Shown: piece by piece, positions 1 through 9,100 of the stretch
Numbering within the stretch: the first letter of the stretch is position 1
Layout of the letters: every line of letters begins with the position of its first letter
Origin: Cellulomonas sp. URHD0024
GTDB lineage: Bacteria > Actinomycetota > Actinomycetes > Actinomycetales > Cellulomonadaceae
Assembly (NCBI RefSeq): GCF_000426185.1
Contig: NZ_AUEW01000007.1
Span: forward strand, 186,001 to 250,000
Direction: 5' to 3'
DNA: 64,000 nucleotides
Position numbers and translations under genes: made by a program
Notes under the pieces: generated by a model
What the model saw: the letters and a program-made list of their open reading frames with translations, nothing else
Told to the model about the DNA's origin: nothing
Database searches by the model: none

Positions 1-474
1 GTCTCGGGCCAGACCACGTTCGACGCCGTGGCGACCCAGGGCTGGAAGGCGGAGAACGTCCAGAAGCGGTTCGACACCATCCTGTCGGCGAACTACAGCG
101 CAGGCACCCCGCTGCACGGCGTCCTGTCCCCGAACGACACCCTGGCGCGCGGCGTCCTGACGTCGGTCAAGCAGGCCGGCCTGCCCACCCCTGTCATCAC
201 GGGTCAGGACTCCGAGGTCGAGTCGGTCAAGTCGATCATGGCCGGCGAGCAGTACTCGACGATCTACAAGGACACCCGCGAGCTGGTGGCCGCCACGATC
301 AAGGCGGTCCAGGCGTACCAGAAGGGCGAGAAGCCGGAGATCAACGACACCAAGTCCTACGACAACGGCGTCAAGATCGTCCCGTCGTACCTGCTGACTC
401 CCGTGGTCGTCACCCAGGAGAACGCCGCGGAGATCTACGCGAACGACCCGACGCTGAGCGCGCTCACCAAGTGA
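1..474 (+). CDS. chvE: Sugar ABC transporter substrate-binding protein, ChvE family (3' part)
   Basis: The gene is cut by the left edge of the window and the reading frame is open from base 1, leaving about 157 C-terminal residues. The motif ITGQDSEVESVKSIMAGEQY followed by STIYKDTREL is typical of the periplasmic-binding-protein type 1 fold of ChvE/XylF-like receptors, which capture xylose, glucose, galactose or arabinose outside the membrane and deliver them to an ABC permease. The missing 5' part should hold the lipoprotein signal. A strong hairpin lies 22 bases after the stop, so transcription probably ends here and any transporter partners are not on this side. The family call is firm, the exact sugar is not. 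Confidence 0.85.
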   Translation, partial: VSGQTTFDAVATQGWKAENVQKRFDTILSANYSAGTPLHGVLSPNDTLARGVLTSVKQAGLPTPVITGQDSEVESVKSIMAGEQYSTIYKDTRELVAATIKAVQAYQKGEKPEINDTKSYDNGVKIVPSYLLTPVVVTQENAAEIYANDPTLSALTK

Positions 475-496
475 TCCCAGCGTAGGACCGCACGAT

Positions 497-534
497 GGAA
501 CGGCCCTCCGGCGAACCCGCCGGAGGGCCGTTCC
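497..534 (+). terminator. Rho-independent terminator of the sugar-binding gene
   Basis: A perfect 17-bp inverted repeat (arms 497-513 and 518-534) with a 4-base loop is followed by a short T run at 538-540. It lies just after the stop at 474 and isolates this gene from the DUF2510 genes downstream. Confidence 0.85.
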
Positions 535-630
535 GCATTTCCCCTGTGGCCTCGCTCAACCCGAGACGAATGACGGCCGATCCCTGGAGGGAGCGGCCCT
601 TCCGGTCGTCGTGCGCGAGCTGAGGGCTGG

Positions 631-1887
631 ATGAGCGAGACGACGGGACCCGTGCCCGGGTGGTACCGGGACTCGAACGCGGACGGGATGCTGCGCTGGT
701 GGGACGGCGCGCGCTGGACCGGGTACGTCGAGAAGGTGCCCGAGCCCGGCGACCTCGTGATCGGTCCGGGCATCCAACTGCACGGGATCACGTACACACC
801 GCCGGACAAGTCGATCATCAGTCTGTACCCGCCGATCTCCGACCCGCGGTACGCGGACTCACCGCTGGCGGCCGCGATGGTCGACGCCGTGCACATCGGA
901 GTTCCGCCGGGCGCCGACGTCCGGATGCCGTCGGCCTACGTCGCGGGTCTGGAAGCAGCGCACGTGTACAAGGAGCGCGGCGGGGTGGTCGGCGCCCTGG
1001 CGGAGGTCGCGGAACAGGCCGAGGCGAACAAGCTGGCGTGGCTGTCGGGGGTTCCGACCCCGGCACCTGCCCAGACCGAGCTGGGCAGCACGATGTCGTT
1101 GGCGCGGCTCTGGGTCGTCTCGTTGTCCGCGATCGTGGCCGGGGCGTTCGGCTGCTTCGTCGTGGCGATCATGATGGGCGGCGAACCGGCCGCCATGGTC
1201 CTTCTCGGCGAAGCCTTCCCGGGCGTCGTCGTCGTCGCCGGGGTGGCGGCACTGGTCAGTGGACTCCGGCAGCGTTCACGGGTGCCGGAACTCCAGCCCG
1301 TGATCCCGGCACCGCGGCCGGCGCCCACTCCCGTCGACTGGTCGACGGGGATCCCCGTCCAACCCGCGACGGCGCCCGCGCGCCCGCTGCTCTTCCGTCC
1401 CGCGAGGGTCACAGGCTTCGGCCGCAACCAGCAGATCAGGTGGCGCAACGAGGGGTCGACCAAGCACGCGGGTCTCGTGGTGATCCTCATCGGTGCGGTG
1501 ATCTTCGTCGCCAGCCTCGTCGGGGTCGCCTCCGGCCTCCGCGGTGCGCCGCCGGCCTCGGACGAGGGGACCGTGCGAGGTGTCGTCGTCGGATCCGCCA
1601 CCTGCGGAACGAGCGTCACGTTCCAGGTGCGCGGCCGGCACTACGAGACCCCCGTGCCTCCCGACAGCTCGTGCCAGTTCGTCGGCGACCGTGTCACGGT
1701 GGTCTACACCGTCGCGGACCCCGGCGACGGCTTCGCGCACCTGGCGTCGGTTCCGACCATCGACGTCGACGCGCTGCTTTCCGCGCTGGTCGGCGCCGCG
1801 ATCGTCGTCGCAGGCGCCCGCCTCGCGATCTACCTGCGCCGAAGTGCGCGCGGCCCTGATCCTCACGTGCCGGGAGTCTCGACCTAG
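631..1887 (+). CDS. DUF2510 / DUF3592-like membrane protein 1
   Basis: A 418-residue protein of unknown function. Residues about 10-30 form a DUF2510 module (GWY...LRWWDGARWT), a Trp-rich N-terminal domain common in actinobacterial membrane proteins. Hydrophobic segments follow near 160-180, 190-212 and 281-303, and one near 381-400 closes the protein. Between the last two lies a DUF3592-like beta-rich segment ending VVYTVADPGDGFAH. It is the first of three tandem paralogs that share this layout and the VxYTxxDPGDxxAH signature. The ATG at 631 is preferred because DUF2510 starts directly after it. No function can be assigned beyond membrane association. Confidence 0.75.
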   Translation: MSETTGPVPGWYRDSNADGMLRWWDGARWTGYVEKVPEPGDLVIGPGIQLHGITYTPPDKSIISLYPPISDPRYADSPLAAAMVDAVHIGVPPGADVRMPSAYVAGLEAAHVYKERGGVVGALAEVAEQAEANKLAWLSGVPTPAPAQTELGSTMSLARLWVVSLSAIVAGAFGCFVVAIMMGGEPAAMVLLGEAFPGVVVVAGVAALVSGLRQRSRVPELQPVIPAPRPAPTPVDWSTGIPVQPATAPARPLLFRPARVTGFGRNQQIRWRNEGSTKHAGLVVILIGAVIFVASLVGVASGLRGAPPASDEGTVRGVVVGSATCGTSVTFQVRGRHYETPVPPDSSCQFVGDRVTVVYTVADPGDGFAHLASVPTIDVDALLSALVGAAIVVAGARLAIYLRRSARGPDPHVPGVST

Positions 1888-2016
1888 GAGGTGCTCACCG
1901 TCGCGTCGGACTCACCCATTCGTGTTTCCTCCTCATCCCGGTCACGACGAGTGCCGATCCCGGTGCTGGGGCGTGCGCTGGTCGCGCCGACGGTACGAGA
2001 GGCATGGGGGCACACG

Positions 2017-2940
2017 ATGGGCACACCGCCGCCCGCGGGCTGGTTCACGAGTCCGGACGGCGCCACCGTGCAGCGCTGGTGGGACGGTGCCGCGTGGACG
2101 ACGTTCACGCAGCCGAACCCAGCGGTGCCGGCTCAGCGCGTTGCCGCACCGCAGCCCGTCGCGGCACCCCAGGGCGTGGACCCCGCGATGGACGAGCGCG
2201 TACGCGCCGCCTCCCACGGCTCCTACCAGGACACCGCCCAGGCCCTCGACGCGCTCCAGCACCAGGGCGGCATCCTCGGGGCCTTCGCCGCCGTCGCGAA
2301 CCAGGCGCTCGCGACGCAGCAGGCTCCGCCGCCCTCGCCGACGAACGGGGTGCAGCCGTACGGCCAGCCCGCGTTGCAGAACCCGTTCGGTCCGAGCATG
2401 AGCGAGCGCTCCGACACCGGGTCGAGCGTCTCGTGGCAGGTCGGGCCCTTCACGGGCGGCGATCGGTACGACCGGTTCGACAGGCGACGCGGAAACGCCG
2501 GACCCGTGGGCACGCTGATGCTCGGCGTCCTCTTCCTGGTGGTCGGGTTCATCGCGGCGTTCTCGATCAGCGGCCAGAACAAGGTCCACGCCGACGAGTC
2601 CACCACCACCGGGACCGTCGTCGCACACAGCACGAGGACCGACAGCCACGGGAACACCCAGTGCTCACCGATCGCCTCGTTCACGGTCGGCGGGTCGACC
2701 TACAAGGCGGACTCGAGCAGCTCGTCGACGAACTGCGCCAGCGTGGGGTCCTCGGTACCGGTCATCTACACGACGACCGACCCGGGCGACGGTTCAGCCC
2801 ACATCAAGGAGACCGGCTTCACCGCCTGGCTGGTCTGGCTGTTCCCCCTCATCGGCCTGGTCGTGACCGTGTTCGCGGTGCGCCGTCTCGTCACGATGGG
2901 TCGCTCGATCCGGTCCCTGCTGCCGTTCGGTCGGGGATGA
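2017..2940 (+). CDS. DUF2510 / DUF3592-like membrane protein 2
   Basis: A 307-residue paralog of the neighbouring DUF2510 proteins. DUF2510 spans residues about 8-28 (GWFTSPDG...QRWWDGAAWT), then comes a low-complexity linker rich in Ala, Gln and Pro, a membrane segment near 164-184, a DUF3592-like domain with VIYTTTDPGDGSAH, and a second membrane segment near 271-288. The frame is open further upstream to 1891, but ATG 2017 has a purine-rich GGGG six bases ahead and places DUF2510 at the N terminus as in its paralogs, so it is chosen. Function unknown. Confidence 0.75.
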   Translation: MGTPPPAGWFTSPDGATVQRWWDGAAWTTFTQPNPAVPAQRVAAPQPVAAPQGVDPAMDERVRAASHGSYQDTAQALDALQHQGGILGAFAAVANQALATQQAPPPSPTNGVQPYGQPALQNPFGPSMSERSDTGSSVSWQVGPFTGGDRYDRFDRRRGNAGPVGTLMLGVLFLVVGFIAAFSISGQNKVHADESTTTGTVVAHSTRTDSHGNTQCSPIASFTVGGSTYKADSSSSSTNCASVGSSVPVIYTTTDPGDGSAHIKETGFTAWLVWLFPLIGLVVTVFAVRRLVTMGRSIRSLLPFGRG

Positions 2941-3072
2941 GCCCGACCGCCTGACCAGGCACTTTGCGGAAAATGGCGTGCAGAACGGCTCAACCGGTGC
3001 GCGTGCTGTGCCGATTCACCCGACAAGTCACGACACGTGCGCCGACACTCCCGCGAGCAGCAAAGGGCCCCC

Positions 3073-3873
3073 ATGAGCACACCTTCGGCAGCCTGGTACC
3101 CGAGCCCGGGTGAGGACCACCTCGAGCGGTGGTGGGACGGCACGAGCTGGACCGCTCTCACGCGACCCGCCGGTTCGACCGCGGAGCTGGCGACGCAGCG
3201 CACGAGCTCGGCGTCGGCGAAGAAGCTCGTCGGCGCGACGTCGCAGATGCCCGCGCCGAAGCCGCAGAACGCGATCGTCGTCCGCGCGGCACAGCCGCAC
3301 CCGGCCGCGCGTCCGGCGGTCCGGTCGTCGGTCCCCCGGACGTTCCCGGCGCAGCGGAGCACGCCCGACACCGGCCCGGCGCAGCCCCTGTCAGGATCGG
3401 TCGGCACGGACGTCCCGGACGGCGCCTCGGGCTCGCGGCGACGCAGCCGTGCGATCGCCTCCCTGGTCGTCGGGCTCGTGCTGCTGGTCGCGGGAACCGT
3501 CGCGTCGATGGCGGCCGGCGGCGGCGCGAACCGCGTCAAGGCCGGCGAGGCGACCGTCGCCGGGACCGTCTTCCGGCACGACGCCCAGGCGACGGCCGAT
3601 GGCGGCACCAGGTGCTCGCCGGCCGCGGCGTTCACCATCGGGAGCAGGACGTACCGCGCCGAGGCCGGGCCGTCGAGCCCCTGTCTGAAGATCGGGACGT
3701 CTGTGACGGTCATCTACACGGTCGCCGACCCGGGCGACGCCCACGCCCGCATCCGGCAGCCGGCGCCGTACCGCCGCCTGATCTGGCTCGTTCCCGCCAC
3801 CGGGCTCGCCCTCACGACCGCCGGGGTCGTCACCCTGCGCGCGGGCCGCCGAAGGGCCGAGCCGACTGCCTAG
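3073..3873 (+). CDS. DUF2510 / DUF3592-like membrane protein 3
   Basis: The third tandem paralog, 266 residues. The order is again DUF2510 (residues 7-27, AWYPSPGEDHLERWWDG), a linker, a membrane segment near 127-147, a DUF3592-like domain with VIYTVADPGDAHAR, and a C-terminal membrane segment near 236-255. An upstream ATG at 3037 is in frame, but ATG 3073 is preceded by an AAAGGG ribosome-binding site and matches the starts of its paralogs. The triplet probably arose by tandem duplication followed by strong divergence of the linkers. Function unknown. Confidence 0.75.
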   Translation: MSTPSAAWYPSPGEDHLERWWDGTSWTALTRPAGSTAELATQRTSSASAKKLVGATSQMPAPKPQNAIVVRAAQPHPAARPAVRSSVPRTFPAQRSTPDTGPAQPLSGSVGTDVPDGASGSRRRSRAIASLVVGLVLLVAGTVASMAAGGGANRVKAGEATVAGTVFRHDAQATADGGTRCSPAAAFTIGSRTYRAEAGPSSPCLKIGTSVTVIYTVADPGDAHARIRQPAPYRRLIWLVPATGLALTTAGVVTLRAGRRRAEPTA

Positions 3874-3937
3874 GCAGGCCGCCCGGAACGGGTCTACGGT
3901 CGAGCGAACGCACCGCTGAGTCCCCACGGAGGTCCTC

Positions 3938-4237
3938 ATGAGCACGCTGATGGACATGCCCGCCGTCGACGAGTGCTCGGTCGCCGGGTGTTCGTACAAC
4001 GACCACTCGCACTGCCACGCCGCGGCGGTGACCATCGGTGGAGGCTCGGGTGACGCGCAGTGCACCACGTTCATCCCGCTCGGCGTCAAGGGCGGGCTGG
4101 ACAAGGTCGTCACCCACGTCGGCGCCTGCCAGCGCGCCGAGTGCACCCACAACTCGCACCTCGAGTGCACGGCGGCGTCCGTGCGCATCGGCGCAGGTCA
4201 CGACGAGGCCGACTGCCTCACCTTCGCGACCACCTGA
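3938..4237 (+). CDS. DUF1540 domain protein with two Cys-rich repeats
   Basis: A 99-residue soluble protein containing two copies of the DUF1540 motif, one starting near residue 11 (CSVAGCSYNDHSHCHA) and one near residue 68 (CQRAECTHNSHLECTA). Each has the spacing Cys-4-Cys-7-Cys plus a later Cys, the pattern expected for metal binding, although no metal has been assigned to the family as far as I know. A GGAGG ribosome-binding site precedes ATG 3938. The gene stands alone and converges on the kinase-like gene at 4241, only three bases away. Confidence 0.8.
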   Translation: MSTLMDMPAVDECSVAGCSYNDHSHCHAAAVTIGGGSGDAQCTTFIPLGVKGGLDKVVTHVGACQRAECTHNSHLECTAASVRIGAGHDEADCLTFATT

Positions 4238-4240
4238 CCG

Positions 4241-5080
4241 TCAGGCCGGTGGCGTCGCCACCTCGATGAGATCCCGGACCAGCCGGGCGGCGGCGGGCAC
4301 CAGCTCCTGCTCGCCCGGGACCAGCGCCGGGTCGGCGGAGCGCAGCGCCGCGGCCGCGTCGAGCGCACCGAGCGGGTCGACGTGGATGGCGTGCAGGAAG
4401 GCCACGAGCAGTGAACGGGCCGCCTGGGAGTAGATGCCGCCGGCGTCGACCGCGACCTCGGCGACGATCAGGGCGGTGAGCGCCACGTCGAGCTCGGGCG
4501 TGCCAGTCCGCGAGTTCGACCAGTCGACGAGCACCGGGCCGTGCTCGGACAGGATGACGTTGGCCGGGTGGATGTCGAGGTGCACGATCACCGGACCAGC
4601 GGGGAAGAGCGGCCAGGCTTCCGGCTCGCTCGACGTCCACCCCGGAGGCGCGGGGATCGCGTGGAGCCGTGCGTGCAGATCGGCCAGGATCCCCGCCGCG
4701 TCGGACAGGGAGATCTCCTCGGCGCCGAGTGCCTGCAGGAGCGTCGGGCCGTGCACGCGCTCCATCACGAGGTCGGGACCGCTGGCAGCCAGGACCGCCG
4801 GGGCTGGGAAGCCGTGGGCGACGGCGTGTCGCAGGAGGTCGACCTCGTGCGTCGCGTCGCGCCCGGAGCGGTACCGCCGCAGCACGGTGTGCTCGTCGAG
4901 AGCGAAGACGTCGACGGTCTCGCCCGAGGCGAGCAGCGGGCCGGGATCGGCCGCCAGCGCGGGGTCGACCGGCGGCAGCGGTTGGCTCGCACGCCGGGCC
5001 GTCGGAACTCCCGGGGTGCTGTCTGAGGGCCCGGGCGACTCGTGAACGGGGTCGTTCGGGGCCAGTCCGGCGGAGTTCAT
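4241..5080 (-). CDS. APH-family phosphotransferase (small-molecule kinase)
   Basis: A 279-residue protein of the aminoglycoside phosphotransferase/choline kinase fold. The catalytic loop HLDIHPANV lies near residues 166-174 (general base Asp, metal-binding Asn), and VLVDWSN near 180 supplies the metal-binding Asp. Such proteins phosphorylate hydroxylated small molecules with ATP. The substrate cannot be read from sequence and resistance should not be assumed. The frame stays open far upstream to 6214, but that part is the shadow of other genes. ATG 5080 is chosen, with ATG 5101 as an alternative. It probably follows the GGDEF-like gene in one transcript (gap of 92 bases). Confidence 0.75.
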   Translation of the reverse strand: MNSAGLAPNDPVHESPGPSDSTPGVPTARRASQPLPPVDPALAADPGPLLASGETVDVFALDEHTVLRRYRSGRDATHEVDLLRHAVAHGFPAPAVLAASGPDLVMERVHGPTLLQALGAEEISLSDAAGILADLHARLHAIPAPPGWTSSEPEAWPLFPAGPVIVHLDIHPANVILSEHGPVLVDWSNSRTGTPELDVALTALIVAEVAVDAGGIYSQAARSLLVAFLHAIHVDPLGALDAAAALRSADPALVPGEQELVPAAARLVRDLIEVATPPA

Positions 5081-5172
5081 GCACCGACGGTAGTACGGCA
5101 TGTCGGGGTTGTCCCATCCGGGATACCGACTCGTCGCCGACCTGCGGAGGGACCCCGACGGAGCGTGCGACG

Positions 5173-6003
5173 TCAGGTGCGTGCGACCCGCTCGAGCGTG
5201 CGCACCGCCTGCTCGTGCGTGTCCGGCAGCGGCTCGATCCAGACCCGCACGGGCATGCGGGTCACGGCACGGAGGTCGAGCAGCTCGCACCGGCGGTCGA
5301 TCTCGGCGTGCAGTGCCTCGAGCGGAGGGTGTGCGTGTGCGTCTGTGCGGGCGAGCACCGCGAACACGCCCCCGCCGAGCGTCGCCATCGGGTGGCCCTC
5401 GCCGTACGTGCTCGTCATCGCCGCACCGACGGCCGCCGACCGAGCGGCGCGCGTGAACGGGTCGATGTCGCCCGCGGCGACGTCGACGAGCACGAGGTGG
5501 TGGCCGACGCCGCGGGACGTGAGGTCCCGCTGCGTCGGGATCGCCGCATCGCGGTACGTCTCCGCGAGCCGGATGGCCAGGTACTGGCGGGTGGGCAGGC
5601 CGGACTCCGGGTCGAGGGCGGTGCCGAACGCGAGCGCGCCGGCCTGGGCGTCGGCCCAGCCCTCGCAGAGCGCACGGATCACGGCCGCCGGCGGGTCGAG
5701 GGCGCCGAGCGCGCGGTACAGAGCGCCGAGGTCGTCGATCGTCTCGCCGATGCCGACCCCGTCGTAGCCGCGGGCTCGGCCGAGCTCCTGCGCCGCGAGC
5801 GACGTGTCGCTGGTCGACAGGATGGCGGACGCGATCTCGTCGACCGCGGGGTGGTACCAGTCGGAGGGGCGCAGCCAGACCGACCCGATGCTCTCGTCGC
5901 GCCACCGCTCGCGCAGGGCAGCAGGCAGTACGCCGTAGGGGAGCCCGTCGAGCGACTCTCCCGACAGCGCTGGAAGGGCAGCGTTGTTCGGTCCCGAGTT
6001 CAT
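5173..6003 (-). CDS. Degenerate GGDEF-like signalling protein
   Basis: A 276-residue cytoplasmic protein. From about residue 131 it reads DPESGLPTRQYLAIRL, which resembles the opening of a GGDEF domain (D-x-LTGLPNR). Near residue 207, where the active loop of a diguanylate cyclase would be, it has LGGGVFAVLAR instead of GGDEF. The acidic catalytic residues are missing, so cyclase activity is unlikely; a binding or regulatory role is possible. It is transcribed divergently from the giant sigma-factor fusion, across a 143-base region with a 13-bp palindrome, suggesting related regulation. The fold assignment is my reading of the motifs and needs a profile search. Confidence 0.55.
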   Translation of the reverse strand: MNSGPNNAALPALSGESLDGLPYGVLPAALRERWRDESIGSVWLRPSDWYHPAVDEIASAILSTSDTSLAAQELGRARGYDGVGIGETIDDLGALYRALGALDPPAAVIRALCEGWADAQAGALAFGTALDPESGLPTRQYLAIRLAETYRDAAIPTQRDLTSRGVGHHLVLVDVAAGDIDPFTRAARSAAVGAAMTSTYGEGHPMATLGGGVFAVLARTDAHAHPPLEALHAEIDRRCELLDLRAVTRMPVRVWIEPLPDTHEQAVRTLERVART

Positions 6004-6058
6004 CGTCACGGCGGATGAGAGGGGGCCGTGCGGCACCTGTGACGCCGGTACGACGCTT

Positions 6059-6071
6059 TTCACCCGGTGAA
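6059..6071. promoter_or_regulatory. Palindrome in the divergent promoter region of the sigma fusion
   Basis: TTCACCCGGTGAA is a perfect inverted repeat with a one-base centre. It lies between the divergent starts at 6003 (minus) and 6147 (plus), so it could be an operator for either gene. No conserved sigma-type promoter was recognised with confidence. Confidence 0.35.
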
Positions 6072-6146
6072 TTTCGTCCTTCTTCTGTGGGATTCGGCGC
6101 ATATGGCAGGCTGAGCCCTCGGACGCAGCACGGACGGGAGCATGTC

Positions 6147-9100
6147 GTGGCACTCAGCGCGCAGCTCGGCGACGGCGTCACGGGCGACGCGGAGCTCATC
6201 GCCGCCGCGCGCACGGGTGACGCCGCTGCGGTCGGCGCGCTCTACGAGCGGCACGCCGGGGCCGCCTGGGTGGTCGCGCGGCAGTACACGAACTCGGAGG
6301 CCGACGCCGACGACGTCGTCGCCGACTCGTTCGCCGCGGTGTTCGGCGCACTGCAGCGAGGCAAGGGTCCCGAGTCGGCGTTCCGGGCCTACCTCTTCAC
6401 CGTCGTGCGTCGCGTCGCGGCGGTCCGTCGGGACAAGGCGCGCCGGGTCGAGCCGACCGACGACATCGCCGTCCTCGAACGCGGCACCGCGATGGCCGCG
6501 ACCGCCGAGGACCCTGCGCTCGCCGGGTTCGAGCGCGGCGTCGTGGCACGGGCGTTCCACTCGCTGCCCGAACGCTGGCAGGCGGTGCTGTGGCACACCG
6601 AGGTCGAGGGACTGAACCCGGCCGAGATCGCCCCGATCCTGGGCCTGACCGCCAACGGCGTCGCCGCCCTGTCCTACCGGGCGCGTGAAGGCCTGCGGCA
6701 GGCCTACCTCCAGGAGCACCTGCAGGACCCGCTCGACGACGGCTGTCGCGCGGTCGCGGGCAAGCTCGGGTCCTACGTCCGCAACGGACTGGGCACGCGC
6801 GAGACCGCGCAGGTCGAGGCGCACCTCGAGGACTGCGGTACGTGTCGCGGCCTGGTGCTGGAGCTCGGCGACGTCAACCACGGCATGCGCGCCGTCATCG
6901 CGCCGCTCGTGCTCGGCATCGCGGCCCTCGGGGCGCTCGGTGTGGCGCTCCCCGTCGGCGGCGGCCTCGCAGCCGGAGCGTCCGCCACCGGTGCAGCCGG
7001 CACGGGCGCCGCAGCGGTGGGCACGGGTGCGGCAGCCGGTGGGGTCGGTGCCGCGGCGGCCGCGAGCGGCGCCGGTGGTGGCGCGATCGGTGTCGGTGTC
7101 GGCGGCGGCGCGCTCGGGGTCGGTGGCGGCGCGCTCGGTGCGGGCGGCGTCATCGGCGGCGGCGCGGTCGCGGCCGGTGCGGTGGGTAGCGCGGCCGCGG
7201 CGGGCGGGGTCGCGGCCCTGATCGCCTCGATCCCGGTGGGTGCGGCGGCGGTGGTCGTCGGCGGCGTCGTGCTCGCGGCTGTCGCGACGGTCGGCATCGT
7301 GACCCTCTTCACGGGGCCCGACGACACCGGCGCCCCGCTGACCGCCCCCTCGTCCTCGGTCTCGCCGTCGCCGTCGTCGTCGAGCGACGCGTCGGCCGAG
7401 CACAACGCGGTCGCGCCGACCCCTCAGCCGACCGACCTGCCGACGCAGTTCCCGGAGGACCTGTCGACCGAGGGACCGCCGGTGGTCGACGAGGGCCAGC
7501 CGGCCGACGTGACCCAGCCCGGGTCCGACTCGCCGGCGCTGCCCGACGAGCCGGCGACCGACCCGAACCCGTCGCCCCCGCCCGTTCCGCCGGTCGAACC
7601 CCCGCCCGTTCCGCCGGTCGACCCCCCGCCCGTTCCGCCGGTCGACCCCCCGGACGTCGTGGTCGACCTTCCCGAGGACGGCCTGGCGCTCGAGGCCGGC
7701 CTCGGCGGCCAGGAGCTCGTGGTCGGCGTGCGCAACGCCGGCGGGACGCCCGCCACCGACCTCGTCGCCGAGGTGACGTTGCCTGACGGTGTCTCCCTGG
7801 ACGGCATCTCCGCCCAGACATCGGGACCCACCGGGCGGTTCGCAGCGATGGCGCTGGGCGACGGCTGGATCTGCACGCAGGGTCCGCCGGGCGCACAGTG
7901 CACCCTTGCCACGCTGCCCCCCATGACGACGTCGACGCTCGTGCTGCGGGTGGCCGTCGACGACACGTACGACAAGGCGGACGGTGCGGTCGACCTCGTG
8001 GTGTCCGGCACGGGCATCAGCTACCACGCTCCGCCGATCAGGCTGAGGGTGGCGGCCTCGCCCGCCCGCCTCGCGCTGCGCGCTCCTGTGCCGGCGCTGC
8101 AGCTGGTCAGTGGTCGGACGCGCACCCTCACGTTGGACGTCGGCAACGTCGGCGGGAGCCCGGTGCCCGCCGGGGCGGGCTCGGTCACCGTCGTCCTGCC
8201 CAGGGGTGTCACCGGCGAGGCAGCCGGTGACGGCCCGTGGACGTGCACCGCCGAGGCGCCCGACGTCTCCGCGATCGCCCAGGCGGCCGCGGACCAGGGC
8301 ACCATCCTGACGTGCCGGATCCCGAGCCTCGGCGCCCGGACCGCCGCCCCGCTGACGCTGGCCCTGACCGCGGGCGCGCCGGAGACGGTCGGCTCACGTC
8401 AGCTGTCCCTGCTGCTCGCGCCCGGCGGGCGGCAGGCGCCCGACCAGAGCGTCTCGACGTTCACGCTCGTCCGACCCGCGACCCTCGTCGTCGTCGGCGA
8501 CCCCGGGGCGACACTCGCGTTCGGACAGACCACGCCCACGAGCTTCACGGTGACCAACACGGGTGATCTGCCGTCGACCCCGGTGAGCGTGACGCTCGCC
8601 GCCCCGGCCGGTGTCTCGGTCGACGTCACCGGCGACGCGTGGGCGTGCGCGGAACCGGACGGGATGTCGCAGACGTGCACGGCCGGATCGATCGAGCCGG
8701 GCGGTTCCCTGGCCCTTCCCGTGTCGCTCTCGCCGCTGGCGGGCTTCGTCGGGCCGCTCGGCACGCTCACCGCCACGGCTGCCGCGTTCGACGCGGACTC
8801 CGGCCCTCCTGCGGCGGTGGCGATCACGTCGACCCCGCCGGTGCTCGGTCTCGACGAGGGCGACCCGAACGTGCTGCTGTCCTACGGCGAGGGAACGGCG
8901 CGGTTCACCATCACGGTCGCCCCCGGCGTGGACGCCGACTCGGTCACCGCCACACTCAGCCTTCCGCCGAACCTGCGGTACGTGGCCGACGGCGGCGGCG
9001 GGCAGTCCAGCGAGTGCGTGGCGTCCTCCGCGCGCCGGATCGTCTGCGACTTCGGCAGCGTCCCGGCTGGCTCCGCCGTGCAGGGTCTGGTGAACGTGCG

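Noticed and set aside
5081..6214. N-terminal extension of the APH-like frame
   Set aside because: The extension lies opposite or out of frame to the GGDEF-like gene and has no recognisable domain; the kinase starts near 5080.
7576..7660. Tandem short repeats resembling a CRISPR array
   Set aside because: They are in-frame codons for a Pro/Val/Asp linker with no spacers and no cas genes.
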